Shown here one piece after another: positions 44,794 through 53,483 of a DNA stretch of 64,000 bases. The DNA comes from Blautia sp. SC05B48 (GTDB lineage Bacteria; Bacillota; Clostridia; Lachnospirales; Lachnospiraceae): NCBI RefSeq assembly GCF_005848555.1, contig NZ_CP040518.1:2355001-2419000 (forward strand), written 5' to 3'. The translations under genes and the position numbers were made by a program. Under the pieces are notes generated by a model. That model had not been told where the DNA came from. It did no database searches and saw only the letters and a program-made list of their open reading frames with translations. Positions within the stretch are counted from its first letter, which is position 1. Each line of letters opens with the position of its first letter.

Positions 44794-46420
44794 TCTTATA
44801 TTTGCCGGAAATATATGAAGACGAAACAATGTTCAGTTATCTTTCAAGGGCATATGAAAAAGGCGGTTATATATCACAGATTCAGGCGTTGGGAGAATTT
44901 CTAAAAATCCGAATGAGAGAAGACTGGAATTTGTATTTTGCAATAATCTGTCTACAGAGATTATTGATTATCTGACAAAAAATTGTAAGTGGGAAACCTT
45001 TTTACGGAATCATACGTTGTGTAATTATTATGGGCGATACTTAAAAATTGCAAAAAGAAGGGAAGCAATGCAAGCACTTACGCTTCTAAAGGGGAATTAT
45101 GTTAATTTATTTTCGATTACCCCTATTCGGGACAGAACGGAATATTTGAAGTATTGTCCGATGTGTGTCAAGGAGCATAGAGAAAAATATGGAGAGACAT
45201 ACTGGAATCGGATTCATCAAGTGCCGGAAATCAAAGTATGTCCAAAACATAAATGCAGATTACTTAATAGTACGGTTATATATGATAGGCATAAAGTGTC
45301 TGGTTTTGTAACGGCTGAATCTGAAATCACAAATTTAGAATCAGAGAAAGGAACAGAATTAGAATCAAAACTTGCAGAGTATATTGAGGCAATGGTTCGC
45401 ACACCTGTAAAAATATATGCTAATTTGCAGCCGGGCGAATTTCTTGTGTCGCAAATGAATAATACGCCGTATTTATCGAATAGAGGGCAAGTTATAAATA
45501 TAACGATTCTATATGAAAAGATGATGGAATTTTATGAAAGTCTGGATAACGGGATTTCTATGAAGTGGCAGATTTCAAAGGTGTTACATGGAGAGAGAAT
45601 AAATCCGTATGAGATAATTCAAATAGGAGTATTTCTGGGCATTCCGGTAAAAGAGCTAATGGAATGCAGATTGCCATTTAAAAAGCCGGAAGAGGATTTT
45701 GACGATAGAGTTATTGAAATGCTTCGTAGTGATATAAGCGCATATCAAATATCAAGAGATTTAGGGGTGTCTAATGCACTTATCAATTTAATTAGGAGCA
45801 AACACGGAGTTCCGAATTATAAAGATGATAGATATGTCACAAACAAACGGAACAACAAAGAACAGAAAGTAACTGAATTAAGAAAAATATGGATCAAGAC
45901 AATGGCACAATATCCAGGATATACATATACACAAATATGTAATATGTCAGAATACAAATCAGAGTTACACTGGTTGAGAAGGAATGATTATGAATGGACG
46001 GAGAGATTTTATCCGAAAGCAAAAGAGAGTCGGGTAAAAATCGAACGGATTAAAAAATTGGATAATGAGTATTATCCCAAAATGGAAACTATCATTTCTG
46101 AATATAGGGAAAAGGATGGAGAGATGCCAAAGCGGATCACGTTAGGAGCAATAAATAGGGCAGCAGGGTTGAATAATCGGGATTTATATAACATGAAAAA
46201 ATGCAGAAAAATAGTTGAAAAGTATGAAGAAACTCAAGAAGGATTTTGGGCGAGAAAAATATTCTGGGCAATTTCTATTATTGAAAAAGAGGGAAAGGCG
46301 TTGACTTGGAATCATATACATAAAAAAACACATATAAGTGCATCAAATTTTCAAGCTCATGATAAATATTTCAGAGAAAAATTAGGTGATGAAGTTATTG
46401 ACGCAATCAGTCCGAGGTAG
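44790..46420 (+). CDS. tnsD: TniQ/TnsD-family target selector, interrupted by a -1 frameshift
   Basis: DNA-binding subunit that picks the insertion site. Read through, it is about 543 residues: a TniQ start (LPEIYEDETMFSYLSRAYE), the zinc finger YCPMCVKEH...VCPKHKCRL (CxxC...CxxH), then helix-turn-helix segments such as AYQISRDLGVSNALINLIR. The first 61 codons lie in one frame and stop at 44975; the rest is open in the -1 frame. Joining them at CTA-AAA-AAT (44901-44908) gives FLKNPNERRLEFVF; the run has five As where six are needed. It may be a mutation, a sequencing slip or programmed frameshifting on A-AAA. By analogy with Tn7 TnsD, it probably recognises the gpmI 3' end. Confidence 0.85.
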
Positions 46421-46480
46421 AGAAATATTTTAAAAAGTATCAAAACAGAAGAGAATCATAGTATAGCTTCTGTTATCCTG

Positions 46481-46489
46481 TGCTATAAT
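46481..46489 (+). promoter_or_regulatory. Extended -10 promoter for the DUF4238 gene
   Basis: TGCTATAAT, a TGn-TATAAT extended -10 element, about 60 bases before the start codon and without a good -35 box. Confidence 0.55.
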
Positions 46490-46546
46490 AAAACAATAGT
46501 TACCAGCACGACAAAGAATTTTGCCAAATGGCATAGGAGGGATTGG

Positions 46547-47650
46547 ATGAAAGCACATAAAGTTCCAGCAACATATTTTTCTTCATGGAAAACGCCGGGA
46601 ACAAAACACAGTTTTTATGTTTTTTATAAATCTGATGTAAATAAAAAAGGAAATAGTAAAAGTTACAAAGATGTTGATAACATAACTCAGGAGCACGCCT
46701 ACTTTATGGAAGAAGATTTCTATTATTTAGATATAAAAAAAGTTCCTGGATTATTGTATAAACTATCAGATGAAATCAATGATTTTTTGCAAGAGCGAGA
46801 TTATAAGATCGAATGCCCGGATTTTCTGGCAGAAGATAAGGAAGCAGAGGCAGAGTACCCAATTATTGAAATAAAAAATTATGATGACCTTATGCGTTGT
46901 TGGAGAGATATAGATAAATGGATGATTAAAGATACGGATGGTAAAGCTATTGAAAATGATATGTTTTCAAGGGACTTACATGATTATCTATTTGAAAAAA
47001 TTGGGATAATTGTTGAAGAAACGTATTTTGCAAATAATTTAGAACCCAAATGGAATAACATCAAGAAAGAAATAGAAAAACAAAGAAAATTAGGTGATGA
47101 TTTTTGCTTAAGTAATAAAGCGGATTTCCTAGAATTTTTTGTTATTCAATATCTTAGAGTGAATGATTTTATGACGGATGATATTGAACCTGTAGTAAAC
47201 ATGTTTAAAGAGGTATTTTCTTCTATGGGGTTTGAGAATCCTGAATTAGAGGAAATGAAAGAAGATGGGTTGTTAGCGTCGGAATCCTTTTTTTATGGAA
47301 CATTATTGGATGTTGCAAGGGGAGAGAAACAACGACTTCAGAAGTATATAGATTCGATAGAACAAAATTATGTTATGGATTTGCTTAAAGCAGAAGACGG
47401 CGTTTCTTTTATAACATCTACATCACCGTGTGTAGTTATGAAAATGATTGGAAAGTTTAAAGTTGAAATGGTTTTTCCAGTATCGCCAAAATATTGTATT
47501 CGATTTATCGGAAAGTCCAGTGTGAATAATAGAAGTGGAAAATTTTTTGAAGCTACATCGGATGAGGTTAAATGTATAAATCGAAAAATTATTTCTGAAT
47601 CAAAAAATATTGTCATAAGTGAATCAGAAAATATATCTGATAGAATCTAA
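46547..47650 (+). CDS. DUF4238 domain protein
   Basis: 367-residue soluble protein, the first cargo gene after the tns genes. The N-terminus MKAHKVPATYFSSWKTPG matches the DUF4238 pattern (HxVP..YL..W), and FITSTSPCVVMK near residue 288 and FPVSPKYCIRF near 308 fit its C-terminal part. The biochemical function of DUF4238 is not established. TAGGAGGG precedes the ATG. It has its own promoter, and its AT-rich codon use matches the rest of the element. Confidence 0.75.
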   Translation: MKAHKVPATYFSSWKTPGTKHSFYVFYKSDVNKKGNSKSYKDVDNITQEHAYFMEEDFYYLDIKKVPGLLYKLSDEINDFLQERDYKIECPDFLAEDKEAEAEYPIIEIKNYDDLMRCWRDIDKWMIKDTDGKAIENDMFSRDLHDYLFEKIGIIVEETYFANNLEPKWNNIKKEIEKQRKLGDDFCLSNKADFLEFFVIQYLRVNDFMTDDIEPVVNMFKEVFSSMGFENPELEEMKEDGLLASESFFYGTLLDVARGEKQRLQKYIDSIEQNYVMDLLKAEDGVSFITSTSPCVVMKMIGKFKVEMVFPVSPKYCIRFIGKSSVNNRSGKFFEATSDEVKCINRKIISESKNIVISESENISDRI

Positions 47651-47720
47651 AGCGAGAACATTTTTAGGTGGTTTAAGCGTCTAAGTGATAAGGGCTGAAT
47701 TTGACTAAGTTAATAAAGGT

Positions 47721-47760
47721 AAAAATAAGGCTGCAGATTTTGTTCTACAGCCTTATTAAA
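47721..47760. terminator. Bidirectional terminator between DUF4238 and HTH genes
   Basis: AATAAGGCTG and CAGCCTTATT with a 14-base loop, flanked by A and T runs, between convergent genes. Confidence 0.75.
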
Positions 47761-47771
47761 GTGAAGTATAA

Positions 47772-48296
47772 TCATTGACTTACATGTGAGTTTGTAACGG
47801 AGATAAGAACATTCAACTCTTTTTGTAATCTGTGTTGCAGTAAAATTTCGGCACTTTTTGATAAAGTGGGTTGTTTCATTAGCTGGTCGGCAGCAGCTTG
47901 TGCGTTAGTACCATAGATAATCGTTTCACCGAAATTCGGACTGGGGATTTTTATAACATCCTCTTCAGCTTTTATTGCAATTTGCTCTAATTTATTGTTT
48001 CGTTCTTCACTGGCAGGAAAGTACACCTTCCGATTGTGAGGAATGAATTCTACGGAATATCCTAAAAGTTCTGCAATTTCGACTACCTCTGAAAATTTTA
48101 TTGTTTCTCTGGCAAGTTTATTTGTTATGTTTTGGGCTGTAGTAGGAGTATCTGGGTGGTTTGTATTCATCTTTTCCACAACCTCTTTTAAAGTATATCC
48201 ATTCATGGCAAGGAAAGATTTGAAAAAGCGGGAGGGAAAGAGATGTGTATAGTGTATGGATATTGCAGGGTAAGCCGAGCTAAACAGAAGGTTCAA
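47772..48296 (-). CDS. Helix-turn-helix DNA-binding protein
   Basis: Up to 174 residues. The HTH lies in FKSFLAMNGYTLKEVVEKMN through AQNITNKLARETIKFSEVVEIAELLGYSVEFI, a Cro/CI-like arrangement related to DUF6471-type proteins. The start is uncertain: the ATG at 48296 keeps the first helix but overlaps the resolvase gene by 54 bases, while the ATG at 48203 would cut off helix one. Neither has a strong ribosome site. It probably regulates the divergent resolvase or the element; no other function is apparent. Confidence 0.65.
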   Translation of the reverse strand: MNLLFSSAYPAISIHYTHLFPSRFFKSFLAMNGYTLKEVVEKMNTNHPDTPTTAQNITNKLARETIKFSEVVEIAELLGYSVEFIPHNRKVYFPASEERNNKLEQIAIKAEEDVIKIPSPNFGETIIYGTNAQAAADQLMKQPTLSKSAEILLQHRLQKELNVLISVTNSHVSQ

Positions 48297-48920
48297 AGAC
48301 AGATAGATAATATTAAAGCATATAATCCTGATGCTGTAATTATAGCAGAAGCATTTACGGGAACTAAGATGGATCGTCCAAAATGGAGTAATCTTTATAG
48401 AAAAGTAAAGTGCAATGATACTATTATATTTGATGAAGTAAGTCGAATGTCAAGAGACGCAGAAGAAGGATTCAAAGTATATAAAGAATTGTATGAACGT
48501 GGAGTAAACCTAATATTTTTGAAAGAATCAACATTAAATACAGAAAATTTCCGAAAAACAACGCAGATTGCAATGACTGATACCGATGTAGATTTGATAT
48601 TAGAAGGCGTTAATAAATATTTGATGAAACTTGCTGAAAATCAAATCAAATCGGCGTTTGAGACTGCACAGCACGAAGTGGATTTTTTACACAAGCGAAC
48701 GTCAGAAGGTGTGCAACGTGCAATTGCAGAAGGAAAGAGAGTTGGAATTGAAAAAGGACGAAAGCTCGTAACCAAGAAAAGTATTGAAAAGAAAGAAATC
48801 ATAAGAAAACATTGTAGGGATTTTGGTGGATCACTTAATGACAATGAGTGCATGGTAATGACGGGGTTGTCAAGAAATACCTATTACAAATACAAAAGGG
48901 AATTGAAAGGGCAAGGATAA
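48243..48920 (+). CDS. Serine recombinase (resolvase type)
   Basis: 225 residues with the resolvase N-terminal domain: nucleophile Ser in YGYCRVSRAKQ (about residue 10), QRQID, FDEVSRMSRDAEEG (about 60-75) with conserved Arg residues, then the long E helix and a C-terminal HTH (NECMVMTGLSRNTYYKYKREL). Too short for a large serine integrase, so resolution of cointegrates or multimers, or inversion, is the likely role. GGGAGGG lies upstream. The start region overlaps the 5' end of the divergent HTH gene. Confidence 0.88.
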   Translation: MCIVYGYCRVSRAKQKVQRQIDNIKAYNPDAVIIAEAFTGTKMDRPKWSNLYRKVKCNDTIIFDEVSRMSRDAEEGFKVYKELYERGVNLIFLKESTLNTENFRKTTQIAMTDTDVDLILEGVNKYLMKLAENQIKSAFETAQHEVDFLHKRTSEGVQRAIAEGKRVGIEKGRKLVTKKSIEKKEIIRKHCRDFGGSLNDNECMVMTGLSRNTYYKYKRELKGQG

Positions 48921-48938
48921 AACAACCTTGCCTTTTCT
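48910..48938 (+). terminator. Intrinsic terminator overlapping the resolvase stop
   Basis: GGCAAGG and CCTTGCC with a nine-base loop, followed by TTTTCT; the left arm contains the last codons. Confidence 0.7.
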
Positions 48939-49049
48939 ATCTCTTATATCGGGGGATATAATTACATTTTTGCAGTGCATCTAGGCGTGAACAATCTGCT
49001 ACGAGGTCTATCTTAGTCTACTATATAAAATTTTGATCTCGAACAATTT

Positions 49050-49898
49050 TTATTCTTGAATTGCAGTTACAAGTCCATCTTCCAGATATATGTATTTAGT
49101 TTTAGAGGATGAGCGATATACCCATTGCTCTCTGACACCGTATTTGGTTGTGGTTTTATTTATATCGGAAGGATCACCCCAAGTGGAATTTTTTACTTCG
49201 GCAGCGGTCATTCCGATTTCGGGATCACGCTTTGGCTCTTCTGTGGTAGTCGCTTTTTCATTGGATTCATTATTTTTAGGCTTAGATTTGTCAAACTGTT
49301 CTTGTTTCTCTGTATTCCAAGCTATACCGGCTCCGTTTCTAAGTAATCTGAAGGCATAATCGCTTTTTCCTTGATAATTGGTTATACCGTCTGACACGGG
49401 AATAGCTTCACCGAATAGCTCTTCTAATTTATTACTTATATTAGAATACTCATCGCCCTGAATATATTCGTTATCATCAAGAGAAAGAGTAATATTAGTG
49501 ATTGTTGAATTATCCCATCCGAGGAAAATGGAAACAGTTCCAGTATTGTTATATAAAGAACTTTTTCCAACACCTTGAATAAATGATTTAGAATCCCATT
49601 GGGTTAAATCTAGTCCGATTTCAGAAATATTTTGACCAATGTATTTCGTACATTCAATAAAATCATCTGGTAAATCAGGAATGGTGAGTTCTACTTCGGG
49701 ATCGGCAGTAGGTTCAGAAGATGCAATCATTTCATTTTTACTTTCGGTGGCAGTTGTGTCGGCTGTAGATTCTGAAAAAGTTTCGCTTACAGAAGTAGCA
49801 ACATCTGTTGGTGTTGAATCTGCATCAGAAGTGCCACATCCAGACAAAGAAATGATTATACAAAATATAAAAAAATAAAGAAAAGATTTTTTGTGCAT
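49050..49898 (-). CDS. Lipoprotein with a C-terminal BamE-like domain
   Basis: 282 residues. A signal peptide ends in the lipobox LSGC (Cys at about residue 21), followed by a Ser/Thr/Glu-rich linker to about residue 70, a middle domain, and a last 55 residues resembling the small BamE/SmpA-type fold: PEIGMTAAEVKNSTWGDP...EQWVYRSSSKTKYIYLEDG. It would be anchored on the outside of the membrane. Function unknown; similar lipoproteins are common in Firmicutes. It lies downstream of the HNH gene on the same strand, 76 bases away. Confidence 0.75.
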   Translation of the reverse strand: MHKKSFLYFFIFCIIISLSGCGTSDADSTPTDVATSVSETFSESTADTTATESKNEMIASSEPTADPEVELTIPDLPDDFIECTKYIGQNISEIGLDLTQWDSKSFIQGVGKSSLYNNTGTVSIFLGWDNSTITNITLSLDDNEYIQGDEYSNISNKLEELFGEAIPVSDGITNYQGKSDYAFRLLRNGAGIAWNTEKQEQFDKSKPKNNESNEKATTTEEPKRDPEIGMTAAEVKNSTWGDPSDINKTTTKYGVREQWVYRSSSKTKYIYLEDGLVTAIQE

Positions 49899-49974
49899 GT
49901 TATTATTTACCTCATTAGTATATACTCGTGTTTGTACGGATTACTTTCTAAGTTATAAGAAAAAAGCGTACATT

Positions 49975-51399
49975 TTATAAATTATTGTATTTAGATAAAT
50001 GCAGATCGGTTATAATCGCAAGTTTATCTGAATCATTAGCAAGATATAAGCAATCATTTTCTTTTTGCAGCTTATAATTTCCACCTTTATTCCAATGTAA
50101 ATATCTATGATGATTCGGACACACAACAATCATGTTTCCTGGACGGTCTAAAGAGCCTTCTTCGTCCACACCTTCGGAATTAGGGATTATGTGATGAACT
50201 TCTACATAATATCCGTCTAAGGTTTCTATGTTAAAGTAATTATTTTTTTGACAGAGCTGGCAGCGAAAACCATATTCTTTTTTTAGGCGTGAAATGATTT
50301 GCTGATTTCTTGTGTAGTGTTCTTGTGTAACTGTTGCCTTATCACGTTCTTTCTCGTAGATCTGCGATATTTCTTCAAATATGTCTGGCTTTTTAAGTGT
50401 ATGACGATTTTGCTGGAACTGAAATTCAGGATATTCAAAAGCTCTTACCCATATTTCGTAAGATTTTTTGATTCGATTTATTTTGTCTCTCAGGTTACGA
50501 GGGGATAAATCGGGATCTTTTAGCAACAGCTTTGTAGTTAAATCATTATATAAAAAAGATTCTTTATCGTTTACAGAGTGAATTAAATGGAATAAACCAC
50601 TATCACGGAGTTTATCAGCAGTTAAGGTCTTCTTTTTTCCGCTCTTTTTTTCATATTCGTTGCAAAATTCTTTTATCTTATGTATTACATGTCCAAAACG
50701 TAAGGGTTCATTATAAATATTATTTTTTACTGTACCAATTCTTCGACGAATAACATAATCATTATCACAAAGTGGTTCATGGCAGACTTGACCATTACTT
50801 TTGGAAAGAATATATTCTGTTTGCTCAGAACAATATTTACATAATTCTAATACTTTGTCGTTAGCAGAATATTTTAAACCTGGATATATTGCACTAAATA
50901 TAATGTGGTTTTCATAATCAACCATTTCTTTTTTTAATTGTACAATTTCTTCATTTTCTAATCCTAAATAACACAGACGTATGATTAACTCTTTGGATGC
51001 CGCAACTGTTTTTTCGGAGCTATCAATTCCCTCGTAAACAATATTGAGCATGTCATCTAATTCATTTCCATTTAATAAATATTTTTCACGGAATATAGTT
51101 CTTTTATCTATGTCATAAGAATGAATCCGATCTATATAATTGATGCTAAAAATGGTTTTTCCATTGGAAATACACCAATTTATATATGTCTTTAATAAAC
51201 TTTTATCAGAAGCAATATCGTTTGTACCTGTTTTCTGGGCAAAAAAATCAATGAGTTCTTCTTTATTAAAGTCACAGATATCCTTTTGATAATAATTCTC
51301 TAAGGATTCAGAAGCATTGAAAATTCTTTGCGTTGACCTTTGAGAATTAAAATTTGATATTTCTGATAAATATAGTTCTTTTTGAAATTGATTATACAT
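49975..51399 (-). CDS. MrpR/integrase-like protein fused to an HNH endonuclease
   Basis: 474 residues. Residues 1 to about 200 match the pattern of the SPbeta repressor MrpR (an integrase fold without recombinase activity): a QRSTQRIFNASESLENYYQKD core-binding part, TYINWCISNGKT, and a region aligned with the recombinase core. The C-terminal 110 residues are an HNH nuclease: zinc-type CQLCQKN near residue 378, VEVHHIIPNSEG near 398, and the GNMIVVCPNHHRYLHW finish near 430. The join of these two parts is unusual. It may be a DNA-recognising nuclease with a defence or element-maintenance role; that is inference. The start lies behind AGGGAA on the minus strand. Confidence 0.75.
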   Translation of the reverse strand: MYNQFQKELYLSEISNFNSQRSTQRIFNASESLENYYQKDICDFNKEELIDFFAQKTGTNDIASDKSLLKTYINWCISNGKTIFSINYIDRIHSYDIDKRTIFREKYLLNGNELDDMLNIVYEGIDSSEKTVAASKELIIRLCYLGLENEEIVQLKKEMVDYENHIIFSAIYPGLKYSANDKVLELCKYCSEQTEYILSKSNGQVCHEPLCDNDYVIRRRIGTVKNNIYNEPLRFGHVIHKIKEFCNEYEKKSGKKKTLTADKLRDSGLFHLIHSVNDKESFLYNDLTTKLLLKDPDLSPRNLRDKINRIKKSYEIWVRAFEYPEFQFQQNRHTLKKPDIFEEISQIYEKERDKATVTQEHYTRNQQIISRLKKEYGFRCQLCQKNNYFNIETLDGYYVEVHHIIPNSEGVDEEGSLDRPGNMIVVCPNHHRYLHWNKGGNYKLQKENDCLYLANDSDKLAIITDLHLSKYNNL

Positions 51400-51559
51400 T
51401 TCCCTGTTTTCCCCTACATATTTGTGCTGATAGCTTAGTAATCTATCTTGCCTAAAAAGTGCGTATGTTAGAACAATGGTGCTTATGTCTGTACTATTTA
51501 ATTCTAATCTGGTGATAAACTTAAGTCAACATGTTAGTCCAAGATCTTTGAACTAAATA

Positions 51560-51577
51560 ATAAATATTAGTATTTAT
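51560..51577. promoter_or_regulatory. Palindromic operator candidate
   Basis: ATAAATA-TTAG-TATTTAT is a perfect seven-base inverted repeat 18 bases before the XRE start codon and just before its AAAGGAGG ribosome site, well placed for autorepression. Confidence 0.5.
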
Positions 51578-51595
51578 CGGAAAGGAGGTAAGAGG

Positions 51596-51904
51596 ATGAC
51601 TTTTAATCAATGTGGCTTTCAGGAGCGCATCAGATTATTAAGAAAGCAAAAAGGCTACACACAGCAGCAGTTGGCTGATATATTCCATCTTTCCAAATCG
51701 AATATAAATTACTATGAAAAATCGACAAGAGCACCTTCGCCAGATACGTTTATAAAATATGCGGATGAATTTAATGTGACAATAGATTTTTTATTTGGTA
51801 GGGAAAAGTCACCAGACAATATGGTTGATGTAAGCGGATTAACAAAGCAGGAAATTTCTATAATTGAAAATATGATTGATACATTGCGGAAAAAGAATAA
51901 GTAA
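51596..51904 (+). CDS. XRE-family transcriptional regulator
   Basis: 102 residues: a standard Cro/CI HTH (RIRLLRKQKGYTQQQLADIFHLSKSNINYYEKSTRAPSPDTFIKYADEFNVTIDFLFGR, residues about 10-68) and a short helical dimerisation tail. AAAGGAGG lies upstream. It is divergent from the MrpR-HNH gene, and could control it and itself. A GAGTCTG/CAGGCTC hairpin with a T run (51911-51937) ends its transcript. Confidence 0.9.
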   Translation: MTFNQCGFQERIRLLRKQKGYTQQQLADIFHLSKSNINYYEKSTRAPSPDTFIKYADEFNVTIDFLFGREKSPDNMVDVSGLTKQEISIIENMIDTLRKKNK

Positions 51905-51950
51905 ATGATTAGAGTCTGTTTGTTCAGGCTCTTTTTTTATGGGAGAAGAT

Positions 51951-52306
51951 ATGATTGTAAGACAGGATTACGAAATTATATTAAAAAAAATTACTATTAT
52001 ATAGAAACGAAGGAAAGTAATGCTTGCCCCGATTGTAATGAAAAAATGAAAGTGCGAGATAGCAGGAAAAGAATAATTTTAGATGAATGCGGAGAAAAAT
52101 ATATTTTTAGTTTGAGGAGATTTTAATGTAGTACATGCAAAAGTATTCACTTAGAATTACCAGATTGCATAATTCCACGCAAAAGATATTCAAGAAATGC
52201 TATAAACATAGTTGTAAATGAAAAATGCGATTATTATATTATGGATCAAAGCACAATCTATCGTTGGACACACCCGTTCTGCAATGACAAGGAGATAGCA
52301 GATTGA
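51951..52306 (+). pseudogene. Broken DUF6431 gene (frameshift plus in-frame stop)
   Basis: A GGGAGAAG site precedes ATG at 51951, whose frame begins MIVRQDYEIILKK. A run of eight As at about 51984 is followed by a change of frame, after which the zinc-ribbon text continues: SNACPDCNEKMKVRDSRKR, then SLRRF. A TAA at 52124-52126 interrupts it, and the same frame resumes with CSTCKSIHLELPDCIIPRKRYSR, ending at TGA 52304-52306. CxxC...CxxC...HLELPDCIIP matches DUF6431, found in short proteins often linked to transposase genes. Two independent lesions make it a pseudogene; the remainder of the family's length is also missing. Confidence 0.7.
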
Positions 52307-52333
52307 TATGATATGAACCTGGGAGGTGTCATT

Positions 52334-52810
52334 GTGAAAAGAAAAAAATCTATCCTTATTATAGTTTGTTTTTTGTTACTACTGCTTTTTGCATTCATTT
52401 TTTTCTTTGGTCGGCAAGGAAAAATAGATAATCCTTTATTGCCAATTGATGAATTGGCAGAAAATTGGAAGGGAAATCAAGACTTACCGAGTAACGGGGA
52501 AAATAAAGAAATTGAAATTCCTGGATTTAAAACCCTTGTATTTTATGCAAATCAAACAACTCAAAAAGTTAACTTGTACAATCCAGAGAATAATGATTGC
52601 TTATTCAAGCTGAAACTTTATGCAGATGATAGCCAAATATGGGAGTCCGGTTACATTAAACCAAATGATGGTTATTATGATATTGAACTAAATGAGCCGT
52701 TGAATATTGGAGAATATGCCGGAAAACTCCTGTACCAATGTTACAAAGAGGATGGAACGCAGCTTAATAGCGCAGTAGTAAGTTTTAAATTAACAGTGAA
52801 GGAACAATAG
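52334..52810 (+). CDS. Membrane-anchored extracytoplasmic protein, unknown function
   Basis: 158 residues from a GTG at 52334, six bases after GGGAGGT; an in-frame ATG at 52313 is upstream of that site. A basic start (VKRKKS) and TM segment (about 6-25) anchor a beta-rich domain with IEIPGFKTLVFYANQTTQKVNLYNPE and a C-terminal VVSFKLTVKEQ strand, an immunoglobulin-like pattern common in small exported Firmicutes proteins. One base separates its stop from the next gene, so the two form a pair. I do not recognise a characterised homologue. Confidence 0.7.
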   Translation: MKRKKSILIIVCFLLLLLFAFIFFFGRQGKIDNPLLPIDELAENWKGNQDLPSNGENKEIEIPGFKTLVFYANQTTQKVNLYNPENNDCLFKLKLYADDSQIWESGYIKPNDGYYDIELNEPLNIGEYAGKLLYQCYKEDGTQLNSAVVSFKLTVKEQ

Positions 52811-52811
52811 C

Positions 52812-53297
52812 ATGAAAAAAGTTTTTACGGCAATACTTTGTATGGGTATGCTAGTGGTAGGATCGACTACAGCATATGCACAGGACATAGGTTCTTTTGG
52901 AGATGGAGGATTTGGCGATACAGCAACCTCTACAATGACTTACGATATCGACAGCACATATATAGTATCTATTCCAGCTACTATCAACATGAATCAAGAA
53001 AATAAGCTCACATCAAATATGATGGATATAAAATCAAATGAGCTTGTAGAAGTGTATACAGATCCAACAGTTCAAATGACGAATAAAAATAATATGGAAG
53101 CAGCACCGATGGATATGGAAATTGTAACGTCTAATACAGATCTTACTTATAACGGAAGTCCTATAGTTGCACAGTTTATGCAAGGAGCTATGGAAAGCAG
53201 CATGATATTCTGGGGAAAACGTCCAGATGCGCAGGGATCAGCAGGACATTATGAAGGAACTTGTGAATTCCATATTCGTATTCGAGAGATGAACTAA
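52812..53297 (+). CDS. Secreted protein, unknown function
   Basis: 161 residues with a Sec signal peptide (MKKVFTAILCMGMLVVGSTTAYA, cleavage likely after AYA at about 23), a short Gly-rich segment (GSFGDGGFGD) and a beta-rich domain containing STYIVSIPATINMNQ, a phrase seen in many Lachnospiraceae surface proteins of unknown role. AAGGAAC lies upstream, and it is coupled to the preceding anchored protein; they may assemble together at the surface. No sortase motif. Confidence 0.7.
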   Translation: MKKVFTAILCMGMLVVGSTTAYAQDIGSFGDGGFGDTATSTMTYDIDSTYIVSIPATINMNQENKLTSNMMDIKSNELVEVYTDPTVQMTNKNNMEAAPMDMEIVTSNTDLTYNGSPIVAQFMQGAMESSMIFWGKRPDAQGSAGHYEGTCEFHIRIREMN

Positions 53298-53324
53298 TTA
53301 TAAATAAATAGCATAATACAAGGG

Positions 53325-53353
53325 AGGGCGTGCCAGTGTTGGTATGCCCTTTT
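53325..53353 (+). terminator. Intrinsic terminator after the secreted protein gene
   Basis: AGGGCGTGCC and GGTATGCCCT pair with two G-U pairs, followed by TTTT. Confidence 0.7.
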
Positions 53354-53483
53354 AATGTTAGGAGCGAAAGGATAGGTATATTGAATGCTATAGCAAGGAT
53401 TTAGTAGAAAGGTATAGTTATTTATGTTACTATAAAATATATGCTAAAAACGAGAGTTTTGTATTTAAAAGGAAGTGACTAAT

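Noticed and set aside
48243-48920. Resolvase as an independent integrase-driven element nested in the cargo
   Set aside because: The protein is only 225 residues, short of a large serine integrase, and no attachment-site repeats border it or its neighbours.
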